A DNA stretch of 35,217 nucleotides from Blautia sp. OF03-15BH (GCF_003463065.1 NZ_QSCM01000026.1:1-35217), one strand, 5' to 3'. Shown: positions 1 through 8,216, counted from the first letter of the stretch. Made by a program: numbers and translations. Notes: generated by a model from the sequence alone, not told the origin.

Positions 1-86
1 AAGAACTAAATTCTTTTGAACTTTCAAGGATATGTCACTGTTCAGTTATCAAGGTTCTTTGTTGCTGTCTTTGCGACAGCTTTGAT
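1..86 (-). promoter_or_regulatory. rRNA operon leader region (operon lies left of the window)
   Basis: Read on the minus strand, this stretch follows the last of three consensus promoters and contains CTTGATAACTGAACAGTG, a sequence type common in the leaders and spacers of Firmicutes rRNA operons. A small stem (GCTGTC / GACAGC, 64-80) sits just after the promoter. No rRNA gene itself is visible, so the assignment rests on the leader sequence and the promoter array. Confidence 0.55.
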
Positions 87-115
87 ATTTTATCACACAC
101 TTTCGTGTCTGTCAA
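87..115 (-). promoter_or_regulatory. rRNA-type promoter, proximal (TTGACA-17-TAAAAT)
   Basis: On the minus strand TTGACA (110-115) and TAAAAT (87-92) are separated by exactly 17 bp. It is the promoter closest to the presumed rRNA leader and one of three in a row with the same orientation and spacing. Confidence 0.75.
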
Positions 116-176
116 GAAGTTTTTTAACTTTTTTTGAAGAAGTTTTTCTTCCTTTGGACATCTCAGTGATTTTTTG

Positions 177-205
177 ATTATACCAAAGAGTTTCATGATT
201 GTCAA
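177..205 (-). promoter_or_regulatory. rRNA-type promoter, middle (TTGACA-17-TATAAT)
   Basis: On the minus strand a perfect -35 (200-205) and a perfect -10 (177-182) are spaced by 17 bp. It lies about 90 bp upstream of the proximal promoter. Confidence 0.8.
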
Positions 206-249
206 TATCTTTTTTGAAGTTTTTCAATCAATCGGCTCAACAGTTAGAA

Positions 250-278
250 ATTATACCACCCGTTTTTCCGCTTGTCAA
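250..278 (-). promoter_or_regulatory. rRNA-type promoter, distal (TTGACA-17-TATAAT)
   Basis: A second perfect consensus pair on the minus strand: TTGACA at 273-278, TATAAT at 250-255, 17 bp apart. The roughly regular spacing of three strong promoters (about 73-90 bp) is typical of rRNA operons. Confidence 0.8.
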
Positions 279-297
279 CATCTTTTTTTATTTTTTT

Positions 298-442
298 GTA
301 ACTGTTCAGAGCCAAGCAGATTTTCATGCAAAAGTGGGAATCATGCTTGGATGAATGAACACTTTTGCATGAAAATCTATTTGGCGGATACGCCACACCG
401 ACGAAATGCGAAGCATTTTGGAGGTTGGCTCTGAACCGTTAC
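298..442. repeat. 145-bp palindromic MITE-like element, TAACTGTTCAG-type ends
   Basis: The ends are 18-bp inverted repeats with one mismatch (298-315, GTAACTGTTCAGAGCCAA; 425-442). Inside are a perfect 18-bp inverted repeat (319-336 / 360-377) and two short hairpins (GGCG-GATA-CGCC near 382-393; AAATGC-GAA-GCATTT near 404-418). As RNA it would fold into a branched structure closed by the terminal stem. No coding potential was recognised. It lies between the rRNA promoters and the terminator of the cvpA-like cluster. A non-autonomous mobile repeat is the best guess; a structured RNA is possible. Confidence 0.6.
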
Positions 443-458
443 ATCTTCTTAAAGAATA

Positions 459-517
459 AAACAAGTCCCGGTCACTGCTTATTATGTAGAATAATATGCA
501 GTGACCGGGACTTGTTT
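459..517 (-). terminator. Strong hairpin terminator with 20-bp perfect stem
   Basis: 459-478 and 498-517 are perfect inverted copies (core CAAGTCCCGGTCACTGC), flanked by A-rich sequence on the left and T-rich on the right, so it may work in both directions. It ends the leftward cluster finishing at 568 and insulates it from the rRNA promoters. Confidence 0.8.
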
Positions 518-567
518 GTCTCAGAAATCAGACAGCGAATGACACGCTCAATTCTGACTATGCCGCT

Positions 568-1317
568 TCACGCGATAAACAGATTTCCGAACATTCCCAT
601 CAGAAGCTTCAGGAAAAGATTGGTGTCATAAAATACGGATAATACTTTGTCCTGGCCGATCAGGATCAGGATCCGGCTTCCGGCATCCGTTCCTCCCAGT
701 ACCGTGATCAGTAGAAAAAGGATCCAGACCACACAGACTCCCTGTGCAGCTCCCACCAGGAATCCGAGTGTCCGGTTGATGCCTTTCAGCAGCGGCAGTT
801 CCGCCACAACATCCAGCGTCATCACCAGAAGCTTCAGGATCAGCACTGCCAGTATAAACGTTATTATATAGGAGAGAACCCGCAGGACCAGATTTGTCAT
901 AAACGCCGCCAGATAGCCTTCAAATCCGGATACTGCCAGGCTGGCATACCCGGAGGCGTTGTTGTTTTCTGCAAGCTGGGTCTTCAAAAGCTCCGGAAGT
1001 GCCAAGCTGTCAATGATCTTCGCCTGCTCGATCCGGGTGGGTTCCGTCTCTGTATCTTTTTCGTTTGAGATCTCTTTTCCGCCCTGCAGTCTGGAAAGAT
1101 TTTTCAGGCTGAAAATATCTTCACATTTATCCTGCAGCACTTCATAGACCGGCGTTTTCTCTTTCAGGAAGCTGCTCACCGCAGGATTTGCAAAATAAAC
1201 CAATGCTGCTGCCATGATAAGAAAAGCCATGGACATCAATGTCCGGATAAATCCCTTTCGCAGGCCCCGCAGAGCATATAAAAAGATAATAAGACCAACT
1301 ATGATCTTCAAAACCAT
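568..1317 (-). CDS. CvpA-family membrane protein
   Basis: Predicted integral membrane protein of the CvpA (colicin V production) family, about 249 residues. The N-terminus shows the family pattern: a first membrane segment, then the basic turn ALRGLRKGF, then a second segment (about 26-45). A polar, probably extracytoplasmic loop of about 90 residues follows, then two or more further hydrophobic segments (about 140-170 and 185-210). I place the start at the ATG at 1315-1317, which has GGAGAG 5 nt upstream; an ATG four codons earlier (1327-1329) is only one base after the upstream stop and has a poorer site. Last gene of a leftward cluster with the DUF5711 and LysM genes, ahead of the terminator at 459-517. 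Its exact cellular role is not known; CvpA proteins are linked to envelope homeostasis. Confidence 0.75.
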   Translation of the reverse strand: MVLKIIVGLIIFLYALRGLRKGFIRTLMSMAFLIMAAALVYFANPAVSSFLKEKTPVYEVLQDKCEDIFSLKNLSRLQGGKEISNEKDTETEPTRIEQAKIIDSLALPELLKTQLAENNNASGYASLAVSGFEGYLAAFMTNLVLRVLSYIITFILAVLILKLLVMTLDVVAELPLLKGINRTLGFLVGAAQGVCVVWILFLLITVLGGTDAGSRILILIGQDKVLSVFYDTNLFLKLLMGMFGNLFIA

Positions 1318-1330
1318 TGTACTCTCCATA

Positions 1331-2524
1331 TCATTTCACCCTTATCAATTCTGTATGACCATTGCTGAGAACCATGTATTTTCCGAGTCCGGGAACGCTT
1401 GTCACATCCTCCACCGCTTTCTGATAGGTGATATCCACCCGTTTTCTTCCGCGGCTGGAATACACCTGAAAACCTTTTTCATTGATCAGAAGAATGTTTC
1501 CTTCCATCATTTTGGCTTTCCGGTAATCCATATTCAGATATTTTTTCATCGTACAGCGTCCATTCAGATTGTAAACCTTGAGTTTATACTTATAGTCCGC
1601 CTTATCACTTTTGAAAATAAAGCCGATCTTTCCTTCTTCATGAAAGCAGGTCAGGATCTCATCCTCGAAATCCACACTCACTTTTTCTTCCGGGATCTCT
1701 GTCCCCCGGCAAACACTGAAACCGTTATTTCTGAGGATCACCGCACGCTGCTCATCCACAAAGTATACGGAAGGCGCCACCACACCATCATAAGTCAGAA
1801 GGTTTACCTGATTGTTTTCCTCCGTCTGGCCAATGCTGTCGAAATTATAAAAAGCCACCCTGGTTTTCAGACCGTCCTGGTCCGGCCAGAGAAAAGAAAC
1901 CATGATCTTCATCCCGTCCGGAGAAAGAGCGATATCCATAGGATAACCGGATTCTTTTACGGTTGTCCTCATTTTGGCGATCTCGCCGCCCGTTGTATCA
2001 TAAAAATTGATCCAGGTGACTTCTTCCTCTGTGAGCACAGCTGCTACTACCCCCTGACGGGCAACCTTTACCTTTTCGATCGGAAGGAGTGTCTCAAACT
2101 GGCCTTTCTGTCCGTTTTCATCAAAAATATAAACAGATGTCCCCTGCTGGTCTGCCACTACCGCAGAGTTTTCACAGATATCTGCGATGGGACTCTGCAT
2201 GCTGAACGTGCAATTCCAGACCGTCTGTCCTTTTCCGTCAACACAGGAAACGCCATCGGCACTATATTTAAGCATCCGGCTGCCAAAGGCCAGATACTGG
2301 GTGCCGGAGGTATCCGACTTTTCAAAGCTTTCCAGTACCGTGCAACTGTCCTCCACCCGGAGTATGACCACCAGACCTCCAGCCAGAACAACCAGCATGA
2401 CCGTCAACAACAGGTACCATTTCCAGCCGTGTCCTGAAAGCTTTCTTTTTCTGTCTTTCATTTTTTCTGAAATCCCATGTAAAAAATTTTTTATCTTATT
2501 CATCCTCCACACTCTTTCGTACAT
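1331..2524 (-). CDS. DUF5711-type membrane-anchored beta-propeller-like protein
   Basis: A 397-residue protein with a short basic cytoplasmic N-terminus, one membrane helix (about residues 36-56, WYLLLTVMLVVLAGGLVVIL) and a long extracellular part. That part is made of repeated beta-strand-rich units of the kind YLAFGSRMLKYSADGVSCVD and VYIFDENGQ, which suggests a beta-propeller. From memory this matches the DUF5711 family of Lachnospiraceae; no enzymatic function is known. Two starts are possible: the ATG at 2524 after GAGGTAA, or an ATG seven codons later that directly abuts GGAGG and is probably too close to it. It ends one base before an in-frame ATG of the cvpA-like gene, so the two are probably co-translated. 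Likely cell-surface or envelope role. Confidence 0.7.
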   Translation of the reverse strand: MYERVWRMNKIKNFLHGISEKMKDRKRKLSGHGWKWYLLLTVMLVVLAGGLVVILRVEDSCTVLESFEKSDTSGTQYLAFGSRMLKYSADGVSCVDGKGQTVWNCTFSMQSPIADICENSAVVADQQGTSVYIFDENGQKGQFETLLPIEKVKVARQGVVAAVLTEEEVTWINFYDTTGGEIAKMRTTVKESGYPMDIALSPDGMKIMVSFLWPDQDGLKTRVAFYNFDSIGQTEENNQVNLLTYDGVVAPSVYFVDEQRAVILRNNGFSVCRGTEIPEEKVSVDFEDEILTCFHEEGKIGFIFKSDKADYKYKLKVYNLNGRCTMKKYLNMDYRKAKMMEGNILLINEKGFQVYSSRGRKRVDITYQKAVEDVTSVPGLGKYMVLSNGHTELIRVK

Positions 2525-2594
2525 TTACCTCTTTTACGCAAAAAAACTGCGGTTTCAGACGCTTTTTCAGTATAGCACAGAGATTTTCCGCTGT

Positions 2595-4199
2595 CTATGG
2601 AAGGACCAATTTTTGCCCGGGTAAAATTGCGTTCGGGTTTGTGATCCCGTTCAGGTCGCAAAGCTCCTGGAGACGATCCGCAGAGCCATAATATCTGTTA
2701 CAGATGTCCGCCAGCGTATCTCCGAACTTTACCGTATAAACTGCCTGGCTTGCACGAACAGGCGGCTGATCCGAGAGAGCTCCCGCTGACGCAGAGGCAG
2801 TCTGGCTGCTGTTTCCCTGTTGGTCTTCTGCCAAAGCGGACAGACCATGGTCCGTGTTCTGTCGTTCTGTCCCGGAAATGCTCTGCTCATTGCTGTCATT
2901 CTGCTGTGCTGCTTCCAGAACTGCCTGACTGCCGCCGTCTCCCTGCCGGTATTCTGTGGACGGCGGATCGCTGACAAGGTCCTGCCGTGTTTCCGGCGAG
3001 GCGGACGGATCACTGCCGGTATTCTGCTGCAGCGTTGCCGAGGCTGACGAAACGGCGCTTTCCTCCTGCTGCATCTCCTGACCGGAAGGAGTTTCCTCTT
3101 CTCCTGCAGCTTCCGTCTCCTTTAAAATCCCCGGGAGCAGCTCGGTTTCACCGGTCCGCCCGTCTATGACCAGCGTTTTTGTCTCTCTCTCTGTTTCTGC
3201 CACCCGGGCAGATACCGCAGCCCCTTCTGTCATCCGGGCCATGGTCTGCTCCATCTTTTTCATCCGGTCATAGTTATTGATCATGGTCACACCGATCACC
3301 AGGATCGTCAATACCAGAAACGTACTGGCTGTATACAGAAAATGCAGCGTCCGGATCTTCGGCGATGTTCTGCCGCGCTCCTCTTCCCCTGCATCTTCCC
3401 CCGCTTTTTCTCCGGCGGTTTCTTCTGCTTTTTCTGTTTTTTCCTTTTTTTCTTCCATTCCGGTCTCTTTCCCGATCTCTCCAGTTTCCGGTACAGCTTC
3501 CTCTTGCTCATCACCTGCCTGTACTTCTTTTTTCCAGAAACTTCTTAACGGAAGAGAGACCGATGCTTTCCGTTCTGCTGCTTCTTCCTTTTCTTCTTTC
3601 TCCTCTTCCTGTTTTTTAGAGCCCAGGATCCTTCGGAAGCTTTGGATGGCATGATCCGATATAACCGCTTCTTTTTCCACTGATTTTCCCAGATTGCGGC
3701 TCACCAGATATTCCTGCATCTGCGGATTTTTCTCATAATAAATATAATGCCCCGGCTGTTTCTGCAGAAAACCATCCAGCGTCAGATAAACAGCCTCTTC
3801 CTGCTCCAGTTCATTATAGACGACAAGAACTGCCTCTCTTCCCGGAAAATGTTCTTTGTACACATGCATGTCTTCTTCATTTAATTCCTCCGGGATCTCT
3901 TCCGCCCGAAGAAACCAGCCGATTACCCGAAGACCCTCAAAGGCTTTTTCTGCTTCTGCCGTGACATAATTCCAGTTTTCCTCTGAAAAATCCCCCTCCG
4001 GTATTTCCACTGCCCCGCTGATAAAATAGCACCGGGCGCTGTGTATCCGCACCAGTTCTCCAAAGAGGACCGCACCTTTCACCTCTCTCAGATACGCCAC
4101 AGCATAATCTTCCAGGTAAATCCGTTTTTCTTTCCCCGGTTCCCCGATCTGCCGGATATTTCGTGGAAAATCCCGTTTTTCCTTTTCTTTATTACTCAT
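2595..4199 (-). CDS. Membrane protein with C-terminal LysM domain and N-terminal MPN/JAB-like domain
   Basis: About 534 residues. The N-terminal domain (about 10-165) has an alternating alpha/beta pattern with the segments RIYLEDYAVAYL, AVLFGE, GLRVIGWF and HYIYYEKNPQMQEYL. That order resembles the MPN/JAB fold, but the HxH...D metal site of active JAMM peptidases is absent (inference). A Glu/Lys-rich linker leads to one membrane helix near 285-305 (FLYTASTFLVLTILVIGVTM). A long Ser/Thr/Gln/Glu-rich stalk follows, and a single LysM domain (YTVKFGDTLADICNRYYG ... NAILPGQKLVLP) closes the protein at the extreme C-terminus. LysM binds peptidoglycan, so the protein probably links membrane and wall. 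The start at 4199 is preferred because GGAAAGG precedes it; an ATG 8 codons upstream lacks a site. First gene of the cluster with DUF5711 and cvpA. Confidence 0.75.
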   Translation of the reverse strand: MSNKEKEKRDFPRNIRQIGEPGKEKRIYLEDYAVAYLREVKGAVLFGELVRIHSARCYFISGAVEIPEGDFSEENWNYVTAEAEKAFEGLRVIGWFLRAEEIPEELNEEDMHVYKEHFPGREAVLVVYNELEQEEAVYLTLDGFLQKQPGHYIYYEKNPQMQEYLVSRNLGKSVEKEAVISDHAIQSFRRILGSKKQEEEKEEKEEAAERKASVSLPLRSFWKKEVQAGDEQEEAVPETGEIGKETGMEEKKEKTEKAEETAGEKAGEDAGEEERGRTSPKIRTLHFLYTASTFLVLTILVIGVTMINNYDRMKKMEQTMARMTEGAAVSARVAETERETKTLVIDGRTGETELLPGILKETEAAGEEETPSGQEMQQEESAVSSASATLQQNTGSDPSASPETRQDLVSDPPSTEYRQGDGGSQAVLEAAQQNDSNEQSISGTERQNTDHGLSALAEDQQGNSSQTASASAGALSDQPPVRASQAVYTVKFGDTLADICNRYYGSADRLQELCDLNGITNPNAILPGQKLVLP

Positions 4200-4406
4200 A
4201 GCCTTTCCACTCCTCTCTGCCATCCATGCTAAGCTGTCTCCCGTACTGTTTTTCTCTGCATCTCTGATCGTACCACAAAAGATCCGCAGATTTTAGCAAT
4301 TGGTGGAGGCTGCCGCAAAAAACATTGCGACAGAAAAAGCGTTCTTTTTCCCGTATATTTTTTATCAGAAAGGATAGACTGTAACAAACACAGAAAGGAC
4401 TTGTTT

Positions 4407-4964
4407 ATGAAAACAGCAGATGCGATTTACTATATAGATTCCAGAAAACCGGAGGCAGAAGAACTCCTGAGCCTGCGCCTGTCACAGCTTCTGGCCCGGT
4501 ATCCTCTGCCTCCGGTTTATCTTTGTATCGGAAGCGACCGTGTGACCGGCGATTCTCTGGGGCCCTTTGTCGGAACCCTGCTTCTGAAAAACCAGCCTGC
4601 GCTTCCCGTACTCGGTACTCTTACAGATCCCGTCCATGCACTGAATCTGAGAGATACCTTATGTTTTCTGTCTGAAAAATTTTCCGGCCACCCCGTCGTA
4701 GCCATCGATGCCTCTTTAGGCAGCCGAATGCATCAGGAATTTCTCACGATCGGATCCGGCAGCCTGGAACCGGGTGCCGGTGTGGATAAAATCCTTGGCA
4801 GTGCCGGAGATCTTTTTATCACCGGGATTGTTGCCCCGACAGGACCGCTTCCGCAGCTGAATCTTCAGACCGTACGGCTCTCTCTTGTCATGCGTTTTGC
4901 AGAATGCATTGCAAAAGCCGTCATTTCCTGCTGCCCCTATAAAGAGCCATTTCTAAAAGCATGA
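4407..4964 (+). CDS. yyaC: YyaC-family sporulation protein (GPR-like fold)
   Basis: A 185-residue protein of the YyaC/DUF1256 family of spore formers, related in fold to the germination protease GPR. Visible family features are YLCIGSDRVTGDSLGPFVG near residue 45, PVVAIDASLGS in the middle, and GIVAPTGPLPQLNLQTVRL near the C-terminus. The length is normal for the family. The ATG at 4407 is preferred because AAAGGA lies 7 nt upstream; a TTG two codons earlier sits too close to that site. It stands alone on the plus strand, divergent from the LysM gene and convergent with the argH relic, only 7 bp from that relic's stop codon. Its presence supports a spore-forming host. The function of YyaC is poorly defined. 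Confidence 0.85.
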   Translation: MKTADAIYYIDSRKPEAEELLSLRLSQLLARYPLPPVYLCIGSDRVTGDSLGPFVGTLLLKNQPALPVLGTLTDPVHALNLRDTLCFLSEKFSGHPVVAIDASLGSRMHQEFLTIGSGSLEPGAGVDKILGSAGDLFITGIVAPTGPLPQLNLQTVRLSLVMRFAECIAKAVISCCPYKEPFLKA

Positions 4965-4971
4965 AACAATC

Positions 4972-5400
4972 TCAGCGCTCAAGACCATTCAGCCACTGAC
5001 GGCCGACCTCGATCTGGAGGCGCACTTCGGAGGGTGCTGTTCCACCGAAGGACATACGGGCATTGACGCAAGTCTTGATGCTGATGTCGCCCAACGTCTC
5101 TTTTGTCACACGCTTGTCGATCGCCTGCAGTTCCTCATCTGTCAGATCCTCAAAATCACAGCTTTTGTTCTCGCAGACCTTTACCATATGGCCTACGATG
5201 GCATGTGCTTCACGGAAGGGAATACCCTGCTTTGCAAAATGCTCTGCAATATCCTTACGGATCTCTTCCAGACCGGCGATGATCTTTTCTTTCTCCTCCT
5301 CAGACACAATGCCTTGCTTGCCAAGCATCGTTACATGAGCAATACTGCCGTCAATATCTTCATTGTACATTCTCTGATCAAAAAAGATCGATGCGTTATC
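4972..5400 (-). pseudogene. argH: Argininosuccinate lyase (argH) relic: 5'-truncated with in-frame internal deletion
   Basis: The reading frame joins two distant parts of ArgH. The first (DNASIFFDQRM, YNEDIDGSIAHVTMLGKQG) matches the N-terminal region, roughly residues 15-65. After about codon 41 of the ATG-initiated frame (near 5250) it continues as HFAKQGIPFREAHAIVGHMV ... DISIKTCVNARMSFGG, which belongs to the last ~90 residues. The central ~300 residues, with the lyase signature GSSxMPxKxNP and the catalytic residues, are gone. Homology begins abruptly at 5400 and a TAA sits in frame at 5413-5415, so the true start is lost too; the 132-codon frame from the ATG at 5370 is what remains. It cannot be an active lyase. 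No other arginine gene is present. An assembly error is the alternative. Confidence 0.85.
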
Positions 5401-5485
5401 CTTGTCTTTGTTTTATGATCGAATAATTATACGTTATATATGTATATTCGTCAAGTAAAATACAAAAAATCACAGACGAACACAA

Positions 5486-5525
5486 AAAAACAGCTGCCAT
5501 AACGTTTCATACAGCAGCTGTTTTT
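5486..5525 (-). terminator. Intrinsic terminator of the leftward sugar operon
   Basis: AAAAACAGCTGC (5486-5497) pairs perfectly with GCAGCTGTTTTT (5514-5525). On the minus strand the stem ends in a U-rich run. It begins 8 bp after the stop of the TIM-barrel gene. Confidence 0.8.
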
Positions 5526-5532
5526 GTCATAA

Positions 5533-6372
5533 TTATTCTGCGATCAGTTTATCCAGCAGGTCTTTTGCCATGCGGATGTCTTTTTTCTGCTCGTCACCGT
5601 CGATCTCACGCTCAATGGTGATATCGCCTTCGTAACCGATCTCTTTCAGTTTGGCAATAAAAGCGGGATAGTTTACTTTACCCTGACCAAGGGGAACTTC
5701 ATCACCCAGATGATGTCCGTCCGTCGGATATTTACCGTCTTTTCCGTGGATTCCTTTGACATACTCACCGAAAACCTCCAGTGCATCTACCGGATTGGCT
5801 TTTCCGTACATGATGAGGTTTGCAGGGTCAAGGTTGATTCCGATGTTTCCTTTTCCAAGTGTCTTTTCAATATCCTGGATGGCACGTTTCAGAGTAACCG
5901 GTGTCTCCTGACCGGTCTCAAAGAGGAAAGTCTGTCCATTCTCTTTACATTTTTCCACGATGGCCTTGCAGGCTACGAGAACCTCTTCATATTTCGGATC
6001 ATAAGGATTCTCCGGCATATACCCAACATGTGTGGCCAGATCCGTTACATGGATCTTCTTTGCAAAATCAGAGCCTTCCATCAGCATTTTCATTCGCTCG
6101 ATACGGTAGTCGCTGGGTACCAGACCCAGAGTCAGCTGGCCTTCATAGAAATCCCACACCCTGCGGCCTTCCCAACCGCACCAGAATGCCGTTACGTGAA
6201 TACCAAATTTCTCAATGGCTTTGTTGATCTTCTCCGGCATGGTCTCATCATGCAGGGTCGGACGATCCCAGCAGACGAGCTGACAGCTTTCCACGCCAAA
6301 CTCCTTTAACTCGGCAAATTTTGCATCGATATCTGTTGCACTGTCAAACTGAACCAAAACTCCTACTTTCAT
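5533..6372 (-). CDS. TIM-barrel sugar isomerase/epimerase-like protein (AP-endonuclease-2 fold)
   Basis: A 279-residue cytoplasmic protein of the xylose-isomerase-like / AP-endonuclease-2 superfamily, which covers sugar (phosphate) isomerases, 3-epimerases and some 3-keto-sugar lyases. Likely metal ligands appear at the expected strand ends: Glu152 in FLFETGQETP, the Asp of NLDPANL, the His of GIHGKDG and the Glu of ITIERE. No signal peptide is present and the length is normal. It is the last gene of the leftward operon behind a Gfo/Idh/MocA oxidoreductase, a binding protein and two permeases, with a terminator directly downstream. It probably acts on the imported sugar or on its oxidised form. 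The exact substrate cannot be read from the sequence. Confidence 0.8.
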   Translation of the reverse strand: MKVGVLVQFDSATDIDAKFAELKEFGVESCQLVCWDRPTLHDETMPEKINKAIEKFGIHVTAFWCGWEGRRVWDFYEGQLTLGLVPSDYRIERMKMLMEGSDFAKKIHVTDLATHVGYMPENPYDPKYEEVLVACKAIVEKCKENGQTFLFETGQETPVTLKRAIQDIEKTLGKGNIGINLDPANLIMYGKANPVDALEVFGEYVKGIHGKDGKYPTDGHHLGDEVPLGQGKVNYPAFIAKLKEIGYEGDITIEREIDGDEQKKDIRMAKDLLDKLIAE

Positions 6373-6407
6373 TTGTAAAATCTCCTCTCATACATCATAG
6401 TGTTGCA

Positions 6408-7247
6408 TTAACCTTTTACTGCTCCCGCCGTGATTCCTCCAACGATATGTTTCTGCATTGTAATGAAGAAGATCAGGCTGGGAATCATGGACATCACGAT
6501 ACCGGGAAGGGCATGCTCCCAGTCAGCCGTCTGTGCAGAGAACTGCATGTACAGCGCATTCTGAATGTTCATGGCACTGGCGTTTCCCCCTACGATCAAC
6601 TGGTTGGTGATGATATCATTCCAGGTTGCCAGTGTATCCAGTACGACAACGGTCGTCAGGATCGGTGTCAAAAGCGGAAGGACAATGCTGAAATAGGTTC
6701 TTATTTTTCCGGCTCCATCGATACAGGCACACTCCTCCAGTTCGATCGGAACATTCTTTACAAAACCATGGATCATGTAAACAGCCAGAGGCATGCAAAG
6801 ACCGATATTGACCAGAATGTTTCCCATACGTTTTCCAGTCAGGTTCACATTGGCAACCAGACGGGTCAGGGTGATCATGTAGGACTGGAACGGGACCATC
6901 ATCGGCATGATGATCAGCACAAAGCAGACCTTGCTGAGACGGCTCTTGGTACGTGCCAGTTTATAAGCTGCCATCGGTGCCATCAGCACGATCATGATCA
7001 CAGTACAGAAGGTGTACAGCAGGGTGTTGCCGATCAGCATCGGAAACTTAAATTTCGTCCAAGTCTCAATATACATAGCAAGGCTCCAGCTCTTCGGCAG
7101 AGCCAGAAAATCCTGGATCATGTCATTGTACGGCTTGAAGGAGTTGATAAAAATAAGTACCAGCGGCATCAGCCAGAAAATGGAACACAGGAAAATGATA
7201 ATCGTCAGTGCATTGACCTGTCTCAGATTCTTCGGTTTTTTATTCAT
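6408..7247 (-). CDS. Sugar ABC transporter permease, MalG type (CUT1)
   Basis: A 279-residue inner-membrane permease with about six hydrophobic segments, beginning NALTIIIFLCSIFWLMPL. The cytoplasmic EAA loop, which docks on the ATPase, reads ELEECACIDGAGKIRTYF; the usual EAARIDGA has become EECACIDGA, a mild variant. The C-terminal VGGITAGAVKG is typical of MalG-type subunits. Its ATG overlaps the TAA of the preceding permease by one base (TAATG), so the two are translationally coupled and form the channel heterodimer. No ATPase gene lies nearby, so a shared MsmK/UgpC-type ATPase from elsewhere is expected. Confidence 0.9.
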   Translation of the reverse strand: MNKKPKNLRQVNALTIIIFLCSIFWLMPLVLIFINSFKPYNDMIQDFLALPKSWSLAMYIETWTKFKFPMLIGNTLLYTFCTVIMIVLMAPMAAYKLARTKSRLSKVCFVLIIMPMMVPFQSYMITLTRLVANVNLTGKRMGNILVNIGLCMPLAVYMIHGFVKNVPIELEECACIDGAGKIRTYFSIVLPLLTPILTTVVVLDTLATWNDIITNQLIVGGNASAMNIQNALYMQFSAQTADWEHALPGIVMSMIPSLIFFITMQKHIVGGITAGAVKG

Positions 7248-8137
7248 TATGCCTCAACCTCCTTGCTCTTGGTGATCTTCATCTGAATAGCCGTTACAAG
7301 CAATACAAATACCACAAATACAAGGGATTTTGCCGTAGCCAGACCATACTTGCTGTTTACAAAGGCTTCTTTATAGATATTGTAGGCAACCGATACGGTG
7401 GAGTTTGCGGGACCACCCTTGGTAAATACCATGATAATGTCAAACAACTTAAACGCAAAGGTCAAGGAGGTCAACATACAAATGGAAACCGCGGGCATGA
7501 TCAACGGAAGCGTGATCTTTTTGAACACTTGAAAAGCAGTCGCACCATCAATTCTTGCAGCTTCCAGAAGCTCTGTTGGAACAGCAATGATACCGGCAAT
7601 ATAGTTCACCATATAGAAACCAAGATTCTGCCATACAGCCATGATGACAACCACATAAAACGCCAGTTTCGGTGTACCAAGCCAGCTCCAGTTAAAAATA
7701 TCCCAACCGGTCACAGTGTAAAGAGCTTCAAAGCCCGGACCAAGGATGAATTTCCAGATCAAGCTGATTGCAGTCAAACTAATGATATAGGGCACATAAT
7801 AGAACGCACGTCCCACGCTGTTCACTTTATTCTCACGAGCCATGACGATTGCCACAGTCAGAGAGAGCAGGTTAACGATGATTACATAGAATATCGCAAA
7901 TTTCAAAGTAAAACGGACACCTTTCCAGAAAAGAGTGTCATGAGTAAAAATCTTGATATAGTTGTCCAGTCCGACAAATGTCATGGACTTTCCTACACCG
8001 TTCCAATCAAACACCGAATAATACAGGTTCATTACAAACGGGATATCCGTAGCAAACAAAACAAACGCAACTGCCGGGAAAACAAACAGCGCAAAGACCG
8101 CCAACTCCTTTGCCTTCTTGTTGTTCTTCAAATCCAT
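7247..8137 (-). CDS. Sugar ABC transporter permease, MalF type (CUT1)
   Basis: A 296-residue permease with a basic N-terminus (MDLKNNKKAKEL) and six predicted membrane segments. The EAA loop reads ELLEAARIDGATAFQVFKKI, a full match to the carbohydrate-uptake consensus. A GAGGGGA ribosome binding site precedes the ATG. It follows the binding-protein gene after a 198-bp gap carrying two stem-loops and is coupled to the MalG-type partner by a one-base overlap. Role: half of the membrane channel importing the sugar captured by the protein encoded at 8336-9577. Confidence 0.9.
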   Translation of the reverse strand: MDLKNNKKAKELAVFALFVFPAVAFVLFATDIPFVMNLYYSVFDWNGVGKSMTFVGLDNYIKIFTHDTLFWKGVRFTLKFAIFYVIIVNLLSLTVAIVMARENKVNSVGRAFYYVPYIISLTAISLIWKFILGPGFEALYTVTGWDIFNWSWLGTPKLAFYVVVIMAVWQNLGFYMVNYIAGIIAVPTELLEAARIDGATAFQVFKKITLPLIMPAVSICMLTSLTFAFKLFDIIMVFTKGGPANSTVSVAYNIYKEAFVNSKYGLATAKSLVFVVFVLLVTAIQMKITKSKEVEA

Positions 8138-8180
8138 CCCCTCCTGAAGTCATTTTTTTCTGAATGTTATTACAACAAAC

Positions 8181-8216
8181 GGGGGTACCGGATGTCTTAT
8201 CATCCATGTAACCCCC
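8181..8216 (-). promoter_or_regulatory. Intercistronic stem-loop upstream of the permease genes
   Basis: GGGGGT (8181-8186) pairs with ACCCCC (8211-8216), and GGATG pairs with CATCC inside. It lies between the binding-protein gene and the permease genes and has only a weak U-tract. Such stems often protect the upstream message or dampen read-through, giving more binding protein than permease. Confidence 0.5.

Noticed and set aside
3277..3654. Phe/Ser-rich open frames on the plus strand
   Set aside because: They are the reverse reading of the Glu/Lys-rich linker of the LysM protein.
4333..4350. Stem GAAAAAG-CGTT-CTTTTTC upstream of yyaC as a terminator
   Set aside because: Short and A/T-rich, with no gene ending just before it on either strand.
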